42,976 nt of DNA, from NCBI GenBank assembly GCA_003132525.1, contig PKXZ01000064.1, positions 21,594-64,569 on the forward strand, in the 5' to 3' direction. The notes beneath the pieces were generated by a model, which did not search any database, had not been told where the DNA came from, and saw only the letters and a program-made list of their open reading frames with translations. Position numbers and translations under genes: made by a program. Each line of letters opens with the position of its first letter. Positions within the stretch are counted from its first letter, which is position 1. Positions 34,949 through 42,976 of this stretch are shown piece after piece. The DNA comes from Candidatus Dormiibacterota bacterium. GTDB lineage: Bacteria > Chloroflexota > Dormibacteria > Aeolococcales > Aeolococcaceae.

Positions 34949-36193
34949 TCAGTGTCCGAACACGAAGGTCGCCAGCGACTGCGGCGCGAGCCCGATGGCG
35001 ATCCCGACCGCGACCAGCAGCCACGCCGCAACATCGGCTACGCGGCCCCGCCATCCTGGCGGCGCCAGGGGACGAATCCTGATGGCACAGGCCATCACCG
35101 ACGCGGTGAAGATCGCGGCCATGGCGATGACGGCGGCAATCGTCGATCCGACGTTGCCCGCAGCGAGTGCCTCGAGGAGGAGGAGCCGTCCCCAGAAGGC
35201 CGGCGACGGCGGGACACCGCTCAGCAGTGCCCAGGCCACGCGCCGGGGCCACACGAGGACGCCATCTCGAGGTCGAAGGAGAATCGGCGCGAGGGTGAGG
35301 TGGGTCACCAGGATGATCAGCGCGCCGGTGAGCGCGGGCGAAACCGGCGGCCCCTCGATCGCCGCGACGCAGAGCGCGATGTCCGCCATGAAGACGCGGC
35401 CGTAGCGCGTCTGGTCGGTGCCGCGGACGGCCCAGATCCCGCCCCAGACGGCGCTCCCCAGTCCCACGACCAGGAGGACGTGCTCGAACACCGGGGTGCC
35501 GGCGCCGAGAACCCCACCGGGAATCCGCTCGGCGACGAGAAGGACCACCGGCACGAGCAGGATCAGCCAGGGTGCGATCTCGATCGGCCGGAGCGTTCGG
35601 ATGACGCCGGCGGCCCAGCCTCCGAGCGGGTAGACGGCGAGCAGCGCGGCGACTCCGGTCGCGAGCAGCGCCGCCACCACCACCGGACGTTCCCCGGTGG
35701 TGAAGCCGGTCAGCGGCAGTAGCGGCGACGCGGCAAGGATGGCGGCAGTCCCGGTTCCGGCGGCGCGTCCGGCGGCGAGCGACACCTTCCCCGGGGCCTG
35801 ATCGACCCAGCGCAGCACGAGGGTGGCAACGGCCGCGGCCAGGACGAGGCCGGTGATCAGCGGACTGTTGCTGGCGATCGTGATCGTGGCGGCGGCCCCG
35901 ACGACCCCGATGCTCCTGCCCATCGAGGGGTCGACCGAAGGCTGCAGCAGGATCACCAGGACCATCGAGAGCCCGGCTGCGACCAGGACACCCTGGCCGG
36001 CACGGTCGAGGCCGCTGATCGCGCTCAGCCCGCCGAGTGGTACCGCCGCGGTCGTGGATCTCGCGACGAACAGGGTCAGCGCGGCGCCTGCCAGCGGGAC
36101 GATCGCGACCAGCCTGGCCGTTGGCCGGCGCAGAAAGGCCGACGTCACCAGGCCGAGTGCCAGCCACCCGGCAGCGATGACAAGAGGATTCAC
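34949..36193 (-). CDS. Antiporter-like membrane subunit, NuoM/NuoN-related
   Basis: A 414-residue protein with about 12 hydrophobic segments. Segments that follow the NuoM/NuoN plan: YPLGGWAAGVIRTLRPIEIA near the half-way point, GTDQTRYGRVFMADIALCVA (family: QTDLKRLLAYSSIS..GY) and LLSGVPPSPAFWGRLLLLEA (family: LAGIPPxAGFFGKxLL), in the right order. Thus a proton-antiporter homologue, although the central lysines of the family are replaced or missing in these motifs. GTG 36193 overlaps the stop of the 215-residue gene as GTGA. It probably pairs with the gene at 36837 in one complex. Confidence 0.65.
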   Translation of the reverse strand: MNPLVIAAGWLALGLVTSAFLRRPTARLVAIVPLAGAALTLFVARSTTAAVPLGGLSAISGLDRAGQGVLVAAGLSMVLVILLQPSVDPSMGRSIGVVGAAATITIASNSPLITGLVLAAAVATLVLRWVDQAPGKVSLAAGRAAGTGTAAILAASPLLPLTGFTTGERPVVVAALLATGVAALLAVYPLGGWAAGVIRTLRPIEIAPWLILLVPVVLLVAERIPGGVLGAGTPVFEHVLLVVGLGSAVWGGIWAVRGTDQTRYGRVFMADIALCVAAIEGPPVSPALTGALIILVTHLTLAPILLRPRDGVLVWPRRVAWALLSGVPPSPAFWGRLLLLEALAAGNVGSTIAAVIAMAAIFTASVMACAIRIRPLAPPGWRGRVADVAAWLLVAVGIAIGLAPQSLATFVFGH

Positions 36194-36837
36194 GCTTCGA
36201 CCTCGACGCGTGTCTGCGTGCGTCGCGAGCTTCTGCCGTTGAGCCACCCCGCAAGGAACGCGGCGAGCGGGGCGACGACACACGCGAAGGCCGCCCCGGG
36301 CAGCGCATCGTTGCCGTTGCGCAGCAGCCAGGCGGTCGCGGTCGCGATGCCGACCATGGCCACGCCGACCGCGAGGTCCTCGACCGTACGCGCGGTCACC
36401 AGCCTGACCGCGCCGCATACCCACGCGTACGCGATCGGAAAGAGCAGTCCCTGTTCAACGGTGATCTGCCCGACGGGTACGTTGAAGCTCACCCATGAGG
36501 CGACCAGGATCGCCACGGCCGCACCGAACGCGCGGGTGCTCCGGGGACCGAAGAGACGGTCGGGCGGCGCGAACGCGGGGATCATCGGGTCGAGCCCGGA
36601 AAGCCAGGGGAGGACGCGTCCGCTCAGCCAGCCAATCCAGGCGAGCAGCACCGAAGCGACCGCGGAGCCGGCAAGCACCGCGACACCAGGGGCGCCACCG
36701 AAGGCCGCTGCGGTGGGCGCCAGCCCGGCGGCGAGAAACACGACGGCGATCGCAACCGCCCGTCTGCCGTCCACCATGATCGCCACCACCGACGCGATCA
36801 CACCCGCAGCGGAGAGCAGCGGTGCGGAAACACCCAT
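36190..36837 (-). CDS. Small multi-pass membrane protein of the complex-I-like module (HyfE-like?)
   Basis: A 215-residue protein with six hydrophobic segments, for example APLLSAAGVIASVVAIMV, VASVLLAWIGWLSGRVLP and AFACVVAPLAAFLAGWL, and a charged C-terminal tail. HyfE of group 4 hydrogenases has a similar length and place between an L-like and an M/N-like gene, which is the only ground for the suggestion; I see no diagnostic motif. ATG 36837 shares one base with the stop of the preceding gene (TGATG) and its stop overlaps the next start, so the four genes are tightly coupled. Confidence 0.5.
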   Translation of the reverse strand: MGVSAPLLSAAGVIASVVAIMVDGRRAVAIAVVFLAAGLAPTAAAFGGAPGVAVLAGSAVASVLLAWIGWLSGRVLPWLSGLDPMIPAFAPPDRLFGPRSTRAFGAAVAILVASWVSFNVPVGQITVEQGLLFPIAYAWVCGAVRLVTARTVEDLAVGVAMVGIATATAWLLRNGNDALPGAAFACVVAPLAAFLAGWLNGRSSRRTQTRVEVEA

Positions 36838-38507
36838 CAGTGGAACAGCTGGGCGAAGACGATCAGCACGATGGCTCCGCCGATCACCACGACGAGCTGC
36901 GGCTGCACCACCAGCCACTCGTCGGTCTGGCGAAGGAAGGTGTTGCCCCGGACGGCGAGGGGCCGGAGTCGCCGGGCGACTCCGAGGCCGACAGCGCGCA
37001 TCGGTGCCGCCGGCGTGTCGCCCGGACGTCGAGGCGCGAGCAGTGTCCATCCCGCGAGCGTCGCAAAGGCCCAGACGCCTGCCGCGACGATGGCGCACGC
37101 GACCAGGACATACCCACCCGACCAGTCGCCGGCATCGGCCCGGATCGCGACCGCACCGATCGGCTCGGTGAGGCCGCCGGAGTTGAGCGATACGAGCACC
37201 GACGTGGCGATCGTGCCCGGAACCACCGCAGCCACCAACGACGCCACCGCGGCCGCACTGGCCAGCACCGACGGATATCGTTGCGCCGCCTCGAGGTTCC
37301 CTTCGGTCGCGATCCGCGCGGCAGCCCGGACGGCCGCCGCGGCGCCGAGGAGACCCGCGAGGCCGAGCGCGGCGACGAGCGCGGCGGCCGGGCGACCGAT
37401 CGAGACCGTTGCCGACAGCTCGAGGATCAACGCCGTGATCCCGAACCCGATCGGCAACGACCCGGCGGCACCGAGCGCGAACGTCGCGAGGACCGTTCCG
37501 CCTCGACCCCGCCCGATCTGCTCCCAGGCCGGGGTCAGGGCGGTCGCGAGCATCAGTGAGCAGATCCCGGCCGCGACCGCGGCGCCCGCCGACGCGCCGG
37601 CGACGCCCGTCAGCGCGATCACCGGTGCGGCGGCTGCGACACAGAGCGCTCTGCCCACAATCATGGGCGCTTCTGAGCGCCGCAGGGCGACGACCGCAGC
37701 TACGACCGCCGCCAATCCGCCGACGACCGCCAGCCCGATCGTGATTCCTTCCGGCAGCGGCCCGGAGGCGGCTTCTCGCAGACGTAGGAGCACGATCGCC
37801 CCGCACGGGATCGCACCGGTCGTCGCCCAGGCGGCGGACGGGGTGCGGTTGCCGCGGATCGGCACAAACGCCGGCGAGAGCAGGCGCATCACCCCGGCGG
37901 CCGCCCACGGGCCGGCAACCGTTGCGCCCATCGCCCCGGCCGGGATCACCGCGAAGTCAGTGGTCCCGGCGGTGCTCAGGAGTTGGACGCCCGCGATCAG
38001 CAGGCCGAGTGACGCGAGATGTTCGACGCCCATGGCCACGAGGCCGCCGCGCCCCGGGCGTCCGCGCGCAGCGCTCGTCATGAGCAGGGTCCCGACGCCG
38101 GCGATCTCGATGCCCCCCACCAGCATCACGACGTTGCCGGCGAGCACCGCGATCACGGTTCCCAGAACGCAGATCAGGAGCGCACTCACCTCGCGGGTCT
38201 GACGATCGTTCTCGAGCAGCAGGAGCAGGGCGGCCACAGCGGCCGCGAGCCCCAGGGTCGCGCCGGGCAGGTCGAGGCGGAGCAGGTAGGTGATGCCCGC
38301 CACGGGCGTCCCGAGCGACGTCTCGATGCGTCCGCTGCCGTTGAGAAGCGCCGCTTCCACCGCCAGCAACGCGATCGTGGCCGCAAGCCCAACTCCGGCA
38401 ACCACGCACGCCAATCGCGCCTGCCGAGGCGAGAGCGCGAACACGACGATCGCTGCCGCGACCAGCGGCGCGGGTATGAGCACCAGCTGGAGCCCAGCGC
38501 CCAGCAT
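36837..38507 (-). CDS. Antiporter-like membrane subunit, NuoL/NuoN-related
   Basis: A 556-residue protein with about 14-15 hydrophobic segments. The order LENDRQTREVSALLICVLGT, then VVMLVGGIEIAGVGTLLMT (with the family's TM5 glutamate in GIEI), then GVQLLSTAGTTDFAVIPAG matches the core of NuoN/L/M subunits, including the G-T-T-D loop. In the next helix, where the family has K..L.PFH.WLPDA, this protein has GVMRLLSPAFVPIRG: arginine replaces the key lysine and the histidine-tryptophan pair is gone. So it is a diverged or repurposed antiporter. ATG 38507; seven bases after the zinc-ribbon gene. Confidence 0.6.
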   Translation of the reverse strand: MLGAGLQLVLIPAPLVAAAIVVFALSPRQARLACVVAGVGLAATIALLAVEAALLNGSGRIETSLGTPVAGITYLLRLDLPGATLGLAAAVAALLLLLENDRQTREVSALLICVLGTVIAVLAGNVVMLVGGIEIAGVGTLLMTSAARGRPGRGGLVAMGVEHLASLGLLIAGVQLLSTAGTTDFAVIPAGAMGATVAGPWAAAGVMRLLSPAFVPIRGNRTPSAAWATTGAIPCGAIVLLRLREAASGPLPEGITIGLAVVGGLAAVVAAVVALRRSEAPMIVGRALCVAAAAPVIALTGVAGASAGAAVAAGICSLMLATALTPAWEQIGRGRGGTVLATFALGAAGSLPIGFGITALILELSATVSIGRPAAALVAALGLAGLLGAAAAVRAAARIATEGNLEAAQRYPSVLASAAAVASLVAAVVPGTIATSVLVSLNSGGLTEPIGAVAIRADAGDWSGGYVLVACAIVAAGVWAFATLAGWTLLAPRRPGDTPAAPMRAVGLGVARRLRPLAVRGNTFLRQTDEWLVVQPQLVVVIGGAIVLIVFAQLFH

Positions 38508-38514
38508 CGTGACG

Positions 38515-38982
38515 CTACCTCCCGGTACGGGCCAGCGCCGGCGCTCCGACCTCGGTGGCGCAGTACGGGCAGACGCCCCAGCCCAGCCGGAGGCTGCGGT
38601 CGCAGCCGGTGCACCTTCGGGCGAACTGCGTCCTGCAGTACGGGCAGAGGATGAACTCCTGCTCGATCTCGCGGCCGCACGTCGGGCAGGGCCTGGTGGG
38701 GATCCCCTCGACTGGCGGCTCGAGCAGCACCTGCTCCTCGATGGCGAGGGAACGGACCTGCTCCATGGTCAGCGGCGGCCGCACCATGAAGTAGATGAGG
38801 GCACCGAGGAAGGGTGGCACGAATCCGAGCAGCATCGCGAAGAGCGTGAATCCGGGAGAGGTCGTCCGCCGGCGGGCGTCGCGAACCACGTAGAAGGCAA
38901 GCGCCAGCCAGAGCACGGCGATGTACGCGACAACGATGACCACCACCGCGGTGAGCAGCGCTCCGAGGTCAAACAGCAGCAT
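38515..38982 (-). CDS. Membrane protein with two cytoplasmic zinc ribbons
   Basis: A 155-residue protein. Two hydrophobic helices (about residues 5-30 and 42-64) are followed by a linker containing PPLTMEQVRSLAIEEQVLL and two CxxC pairs forming zinc ribbons: CPTCGREIEQEFILCPYC and CTGCDRSLRLGWGVCPYC. Double zinc ribbons on a membrane anchor often bind nucleic acid or protein partners. ATG 38982 has AGGAGG five bases upstream and overlaps the valS 3' end by 14 bases. It precedes the complex-I-like genes by seven bases, so it may be their partner; no function is known to me. Confidence 0.75.
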   Translation of the reverse strand: MLLFDLGALLTAVVVIVVAYIAVLWLALAFYVVRDARRRTTSPGFTLFAMLLGFVPPFLGALIYFMVRPPLTMEQVRSLAIEEQVLLEPPVEGIPTRPCPTCGREIEQEFILCPYCRTQFARRCTGCDRSLRLGWGVCPYCATEVGAPALARTGR

Positions 38983-41614
38983 CGATGCCTCCTCCTGGGC
39001 CTCGGCGCAGCAGTTCGAGCTGTGCCTCCGCCTCGGCGAGACGGCGGCGCGTCTCGTCAACCACCGGGGCAGGTGCCCCGTTCACGAACGCCGGGTTCGC
39101 GAGCTGTCCCTGAAGCCGCGACACGTTTGCCTCGAGCAGGCCGATCTGACGTGCGGTCGCATTGGCGTCGGCGGCGGTGTCGGCGATCACCACCTCGGCG
39201 TGGAGACTACCCGAAACCACGACCGCTGGATCGACGCCGCGCTCGTGGCTCTCGACCACGGCCGCTGGGACGAGGCCGCCGATCAGCCGGGCGATGTGCT
39301 TGTTGATACCCCTGCCTTCGGCGTCGCGCACCACGACGCGAACCCGGTCGCGGGCGCCGCGCGGGACCTTGTTGGCATGTCCGAGCGCCCGGATGCGCTT
39401 GACCAGCTCGATCGCTTCCCCGATCTCGTGGTGCGCGGCCGTGGTTTCGGCCTCGTTCCAGAGCGGATCCAGCTCCGGCCACGAACGGTGCTGCAGCGTC
39501 TCCGCGGCGTTGGGCAGTTGCTGCGCGCATTCCTCGGTCACAAAAGGCATGAACGGATGAAGCAGGCGCAGGAGTACGTCCAGTGTCGTGACCGCCGTCC
39601 ACACCGCGGCACGACGGGACTCGTGGTCACCCGCGTCCGCAAGGCGCAGCTTGATGATCTCGACGTACCAGTCACAGAACGAATGCCACGTGGTGTCGTA
39701 CAACGCGTCGACGGCTTCGTGAAAGCGGTACACCGTGAACCCGGCGTCGCAGGCACGAACCGCGCCGGCAAGCTCGGCGAGCATCCAGCGATCCTCGGGA
39801 CGCAGCGTCTCCGGCTTGGGTGGATGGACGTCGAGATCCGCGATCGACCCGTTGCCGACCTTGGCAACCAGGAATCCGTTGGTGACCTGCCACAGCTTGT
39901 TGGCGAAGCGCTGGTACGAGGCGATCCGGTCCTCATCGAATCGCACGTCCTGGCCGCTCGTGCAGACTGCGGCCGCCCATGCGCGCACTGCGTCTGCGCC
40001 GAACTTGTCGATGAGGTCGAGCGGGTCGACGGTGTTGCCCTTCGACTTGCTCATTCGCGATCCGTCAACGGCCTGGATGGTGCTGGTGATCAACACGTCG
40101 CTGAAGGGATTGCGGCCCGTGAACTTGAGGCCGTTCATGATCATTCGCGCGACCCAGAGAAAGATGATGTCGCGCCCGGTGACCAGCAGGTCCGTCGGGT
40201 AGAAGCGCTCGAGATCAGTCGTCTGCTCGGGCCATCCGAAGATGGCGAATGGCCACAGTCCGCTGCTGAACCAGGTGTCGAGCACGTCCGGGTCCGCGGT
40301 CAGCACCGTGCTGCCACACTCGGGACACTCAGTTGGTGGGTCGATCCATGCGAGGCGGTGGCCGTTGGCGCACGTGGACACCGGAATGGCGTGCCCCAGC
40401 CAGATCTGCCTGCTGATGCACCAGTCGCGAATGTTGCGCATCCAGTGCAGGTACACGTCGGTGTAGCGCGCTGGATGGAACGTGATCTCACCACTGTCGA
40501 CGGCGCCGATGCCGGGTGCGGCCAGCGATTCCATGCGCACCCACCACTGCTCGCTGACGAGCGGTTCGAGCACCGTCCCGCAACGATCGCAGTGACCCAC
40601 CTCGTGGGTGTACGGCTCCTCCTTGACGAGCACGCCCAGCTGACGCAGCGCTTCCGCAACCGCAGTCCTCGCCGCTTCGACGGGCATGCCGTTGAACTGC
40701 TTCAGCGATGGCACATCCATGGTGCCGTCCAGGGCGATGACGTTGACGATCGGCAGTGAATGGCGCGCCCCGATCTCGTAGTCGGTCGGGTCGTGACCAG
40801 GCGTCACCTTGAGTGCCCCAGTCCCGAATTCCGGCCGCACCGCAGCGTCCTCGAAGATGGGGACGACACGCCACGTGAGCGGGAGCGTCACGTGCTTGCC
40901 CACGAATGACGCGTATCGCGCGTCGCCGGGCGCAACCGCGACGCCTGTGTCGCCGAGCATCGTCTCGGGACGCACGGTGGCGACGGTGATGCTGAGCCCG
41001 CCTTCGACCGGGTACTTGAGGTAGTAGAGGACGTCGGTCTGCTCCTGCCAGTCGATCTCCTCATCGCTGATCGCGGAGCCGCAGCGTGGGCACCAGTTGA
41101 CGATGCGCGGACCGCGATAGACGAGACCCTCGTCGAACAGCGTCTTGAACGCAACCCTGATCGCGTGCACGTACTCGTCGTCGAGCGTGAAACGGGAACG
41201 CTCCCAGTCGCACGTGTAGCCCATGCGTCGCATCTGCTCATAGATGCGGCCGCCGTACTCCTCGTACCACGCGTCGACGCGCGTCTGAAAGGCGGCTCGG
41301 CCCAATGCCTCCTTGGTGGTTCCCTCATCGGCGAGCTGGCGCTCGATGACGTTCTGGGTGGCGATGGCGGCATGGTCGGTCCCCGGACACCATTCGACCT
41401 CGAAGCCGCACATCCTTCGATGGCGGCACACGGTGTCCTGGATGGAGAACGTCGATGCGTGCCCCATGTGGAGCGCACCGGTGATGTTCGGCGGTGGGAG
41501 CGCGACGACAAAGGCCGGCTTGGTGCTGGTGATATCCGCATGCCCGACACGGAGCTCGTTCCAGCGCTCGCGCCACTTGGGTTCGACGCTGGACCAGTCG
41601 AAATTCGTATTCAT
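38969..41614 (-). CDS. valS: Valyl-tRNA synthetase
   Basis: An 881-residue class I synthetase charging tRNA-Val. HMGH (residues 49-52, within PPPNITGALHMGHAS) and RMSKSKGN (the KMSKS motif) form the ATP site. The zinc-like CPRCGSAISDEEIDW and CDRCGTVLEPLVSEQWW, the editing domain, and the C-terminal coiled coil (VSRLQGQLANPAFVNGAPAP) are present and the length is normal. ATG 41614 is preceded by a TATACT box ten bases upstream and no ribosome binding site; an ATG further upstream (41671) is out of place. Its end overlaps the zinc-ribbon gene. Confidence 0.97.
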   Translation of the reverse strand: MNTNFDWSSVEPKWRERWNELRVGHADITSTKPAFVVALPPPNITGALHMGHASTFSIQDTVCRHRRMCGFEVEWCPGTDHAAIATQNVIERQLADEGTTKEALGRAAFQTRVDAWYEEYGGRIYEQMRRMGYTCDWERSRFTLDDEYVHAIRVAFKTLFDEGLVYRGPRIVNWCPRCGSAISDEEIDWQEQTDVLYYLKYPVEGGLSITVATVRPETMLGDTGVAVAPGDARYASFVGKHVTLPLTWRVVPIFEDAAVRPEFGTGALKVTPGHDPTDYEIGARHSLPIVNVIALDGTMDVPSLKQFNGMPVEAARTAVAEALRQLGVLVKEEPYTHEVGHCDRCGTVLEPLVSEQWWVRMESLAAPGIGAVDSGEITFHPARYTDVYLHWMRNIRDWCISRQIWLGHAIPVSTCANGHRLAWIDPPTECPECGSTVLTADPDVLDTWFSSGLWPFAIFGWPEQTTDLERFYPTDLLVTGRDIIFLWVARMIMNGLKFTGRNPFSDVLITSTIQAVDGSRMSKSKGNTVDPLDLIDKFGADAVRAWAAAVCTSGQDVRFDEDRIASYQRFANKLWQVTNGFLVAKVGNGSIADLDVHPPKPETLRPEDRWMLAELAGAVRACDAGFTVYRFHEAVDALYDTTWHSFCDWYVEIIKLRLADAGDHESRRAAVWTAVTTLDVLLRLLHPFMPFVTEECAQQLPNAAETLQHRSWPELDPLWNEAETTAAHHEIGEAIELVKRIRALGHANKVPRGARDRVRVVVRDAEGRGINKHIARLIGGLVPAAVVESHERGVDPAVVVSGSLHAEVVIADTAADANATARQIGLLEANVSRLQGQLANPAFVNGAPAPVVDETRRRLAEAEAQLELLRRGPGGGIDAAV

Positions 41615-41624
41615 TGGGCGATTG

Positions 41625-41630
41625 AGTATA
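41625..41630 (-). promoter_or_regulatory. Candidate -10 box for valS
   Basis: On the minus strand TATACT, close to the consensus, ends ten bases before ATG 41614, giving a leader of at most about three to four bases. This rules out a T-box riboswitch, which valS carries in many Gram-positives. No -35 box was found in the 31-base gap. Confidence 0.5.
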
Positions 41631-41645
41631 TGGGGCGACCGGGTA

Positions 41646-42233
41646 TCACTCGCCCCCCGCGATGCTCGCACCGGACTGTGCGTTGCGCCATTCGGGCGTG
41701 AAGGGTGAGCTCGAATAGACGAGTTGAGGGCGGGAGGTGTCGAGCCGCGCCGCCGCCGCGCTCTCTCCCACCGCGGGGAACGTCACCGACGCGGTTGCCG
41801 CCAGCGACGTGATGTCGGTCACCGATCCGAAGTACGCCCTGTCGCCGCATCCCACGTAGAACGAGACCAGCCCGACCAGGCGCATGCCCTGCGCGGATGG
41901 CACCTGTGCGGCGAGGGGAACCACCACCGCCGCGGGCTGTCCGGCGATCGCGGCGGCGACGTTCACCGGCTGCTGGGCTATCGCTCCTTCGAGATCCTGG
42001 CTCACCGCACCGGCCGCGTTCTGAGCCACCTCGGCGAGTGCATCGGGATTGGTCGCATCGAATGACTGGTCGAAACCACCGAGCGCACGCAGCGCGGCAG
42101 GCAGGCTCGGGACCGGCGCGGCGATCGTGCAACCCGATGCGCTGTTGCTGATGACATGCGTCAACGTGATCAGGGTCACTGCGAAGAACACCACGACTGC
42201 CGCCGCAGCCAGAGCGATGGCCCGGCGACGCAC
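41646..42233 (-). CDS. Exported or membrane-anchored protein of unknown function
   Basis: A 195-residue protein with an N-terminal hydrophobic segment (AIALAAAAVVVFFAVTLITL, residues 5-24) that is a signal peptide or anchor, then a non-cytoplasmic domain rich in alanine with two cysteines likely to pair (SASGCTIAAP, FYVGCGDRAYFG). The end is polar (PFTPEWRNAQSGASIAGGE). I do not recognise the family. GTG 42233 follows the clpX stop by two bases, so it is read with clpX; valS starts 31 bases later from its own apparent promoter. Confidence 0.65.
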   Translation of the reverse strand: MRRRAIALAAAAVVVFFAVTLITLTHVISNSASGCTIAAPVPSLPAALRALGGFDQSFDATNPDALAEVAQNAAGAVSQDLEGAIAQQPVNVAAAIAGQPAAVVVPLAAQVPSAQGMRLVGLVSFYVGCGDRAYFGSVTDITSLAATASVTFPAVGESAAAARLDTSRPQLVYSSSPFTPEWRNAQSGASIAGGE

Positions 42234-42235
42234 GG

Positions 42236-42976
<741 letters not shown>

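Noticed and set aside
36842-37908. Upstream extension of the frame used by the 215-residue membrane gene
   Set aside because: This part is out of frame with the antiporter-like gene covering the same bases and is arginine-rich shadow sequence; the real start is ATG 36837.
38921-40759. Plus-strand 612-codon open frame opposite valS
   Set aside because: The minus strand encodes an unmistakable valyl-tRNA synthetase; the plus frame is an antisense shadow kept open by GC-rich codon bias.
41615-41645. T-box riboswitch before valS
   Set aside because: Only 31 bases are available and the -10-like box leaves no leader.

Overview
The window is about two-thirds G+C by eye and densely packed: no gap between genes exceeds 300 bases. 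Starts are a mix of ATG, GTG and TTG. The cell-envelope genes (class A penicillin-binding protein, D,D-carboxypeptidase, polyprenyl-phosphate sugar transferase, GT-C-like membrane proteins), the absence of any outer-membrane or LPS gene, a ClpP2-like protease behind a small HTH regulator and several apparently leaderless transcripts fit a high-GC bacterium of the Chloroflexota / Dormibacterota / Actinomycetota kind. The taxon is an inference and cannot be fixed from this window. I saw no tRNA, rRNA, insertion sequence, CRISPR array or prophage gene.

Region 1 (1-12931) is a surface-polysaccharide locus. It holds two SAM methyltransferases, two family-2 glycosyltransferases, two NDP-sugar epimerases/dehydratases, a UDP-sugar 6-dehydrogenase, a split transketolase (N and C halves as separate genes), an initiating polyprenyl-phosphate sugar transferase and a large GT-C-like membrane protein. 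Together these would make nucleotide sugars, put the first sugar on the lipid carrier, extend and decorate it.

Region 2 (12986-29143) is mixed: a VOC protein, a large secreted beta-propeller-like protein with an Ig-like tail, a D-Ala-D-Ala carboxypeptidase, a MOSC protein, an HTH-clpP operon, two GT-C-like membrane proteins, an OsmC protein, an AAA ATPase, a tiny membrane protein, a class A PBP, an unknown protein and a rhomboid protease.

Region 3 (29169-42976) is entirely on the minus strand and reads, in transcription order: clpX (cut by the window edge), a small exported protein, valS, a membrane zinc-ribbon protein, four membrane genes resembling the membrane arm of complex I / group 4 hydrogenases but with no partner hydrophilic subunits, maf, a DUF11-type lipoprotein, then the conserved block rplU-rpmA-obgE-nadD-rsfS. 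Many junctions overlap by 1-14 bases, so these look co-transcribed and translationally coupled.

The points most worth a second look are the orphan complex-I-like membrane module (34207-38507), two genes whose conserved N-termini have no canonical start codon (obgE, lying in frame just after the rpmA stop, and the epimerase at 1881), a secreted-protein gene whose best ribosome binding site serves a six-codon out-of-frame ORF (13663), and a recurring TAnnnT box 7-10 bases before start codons.
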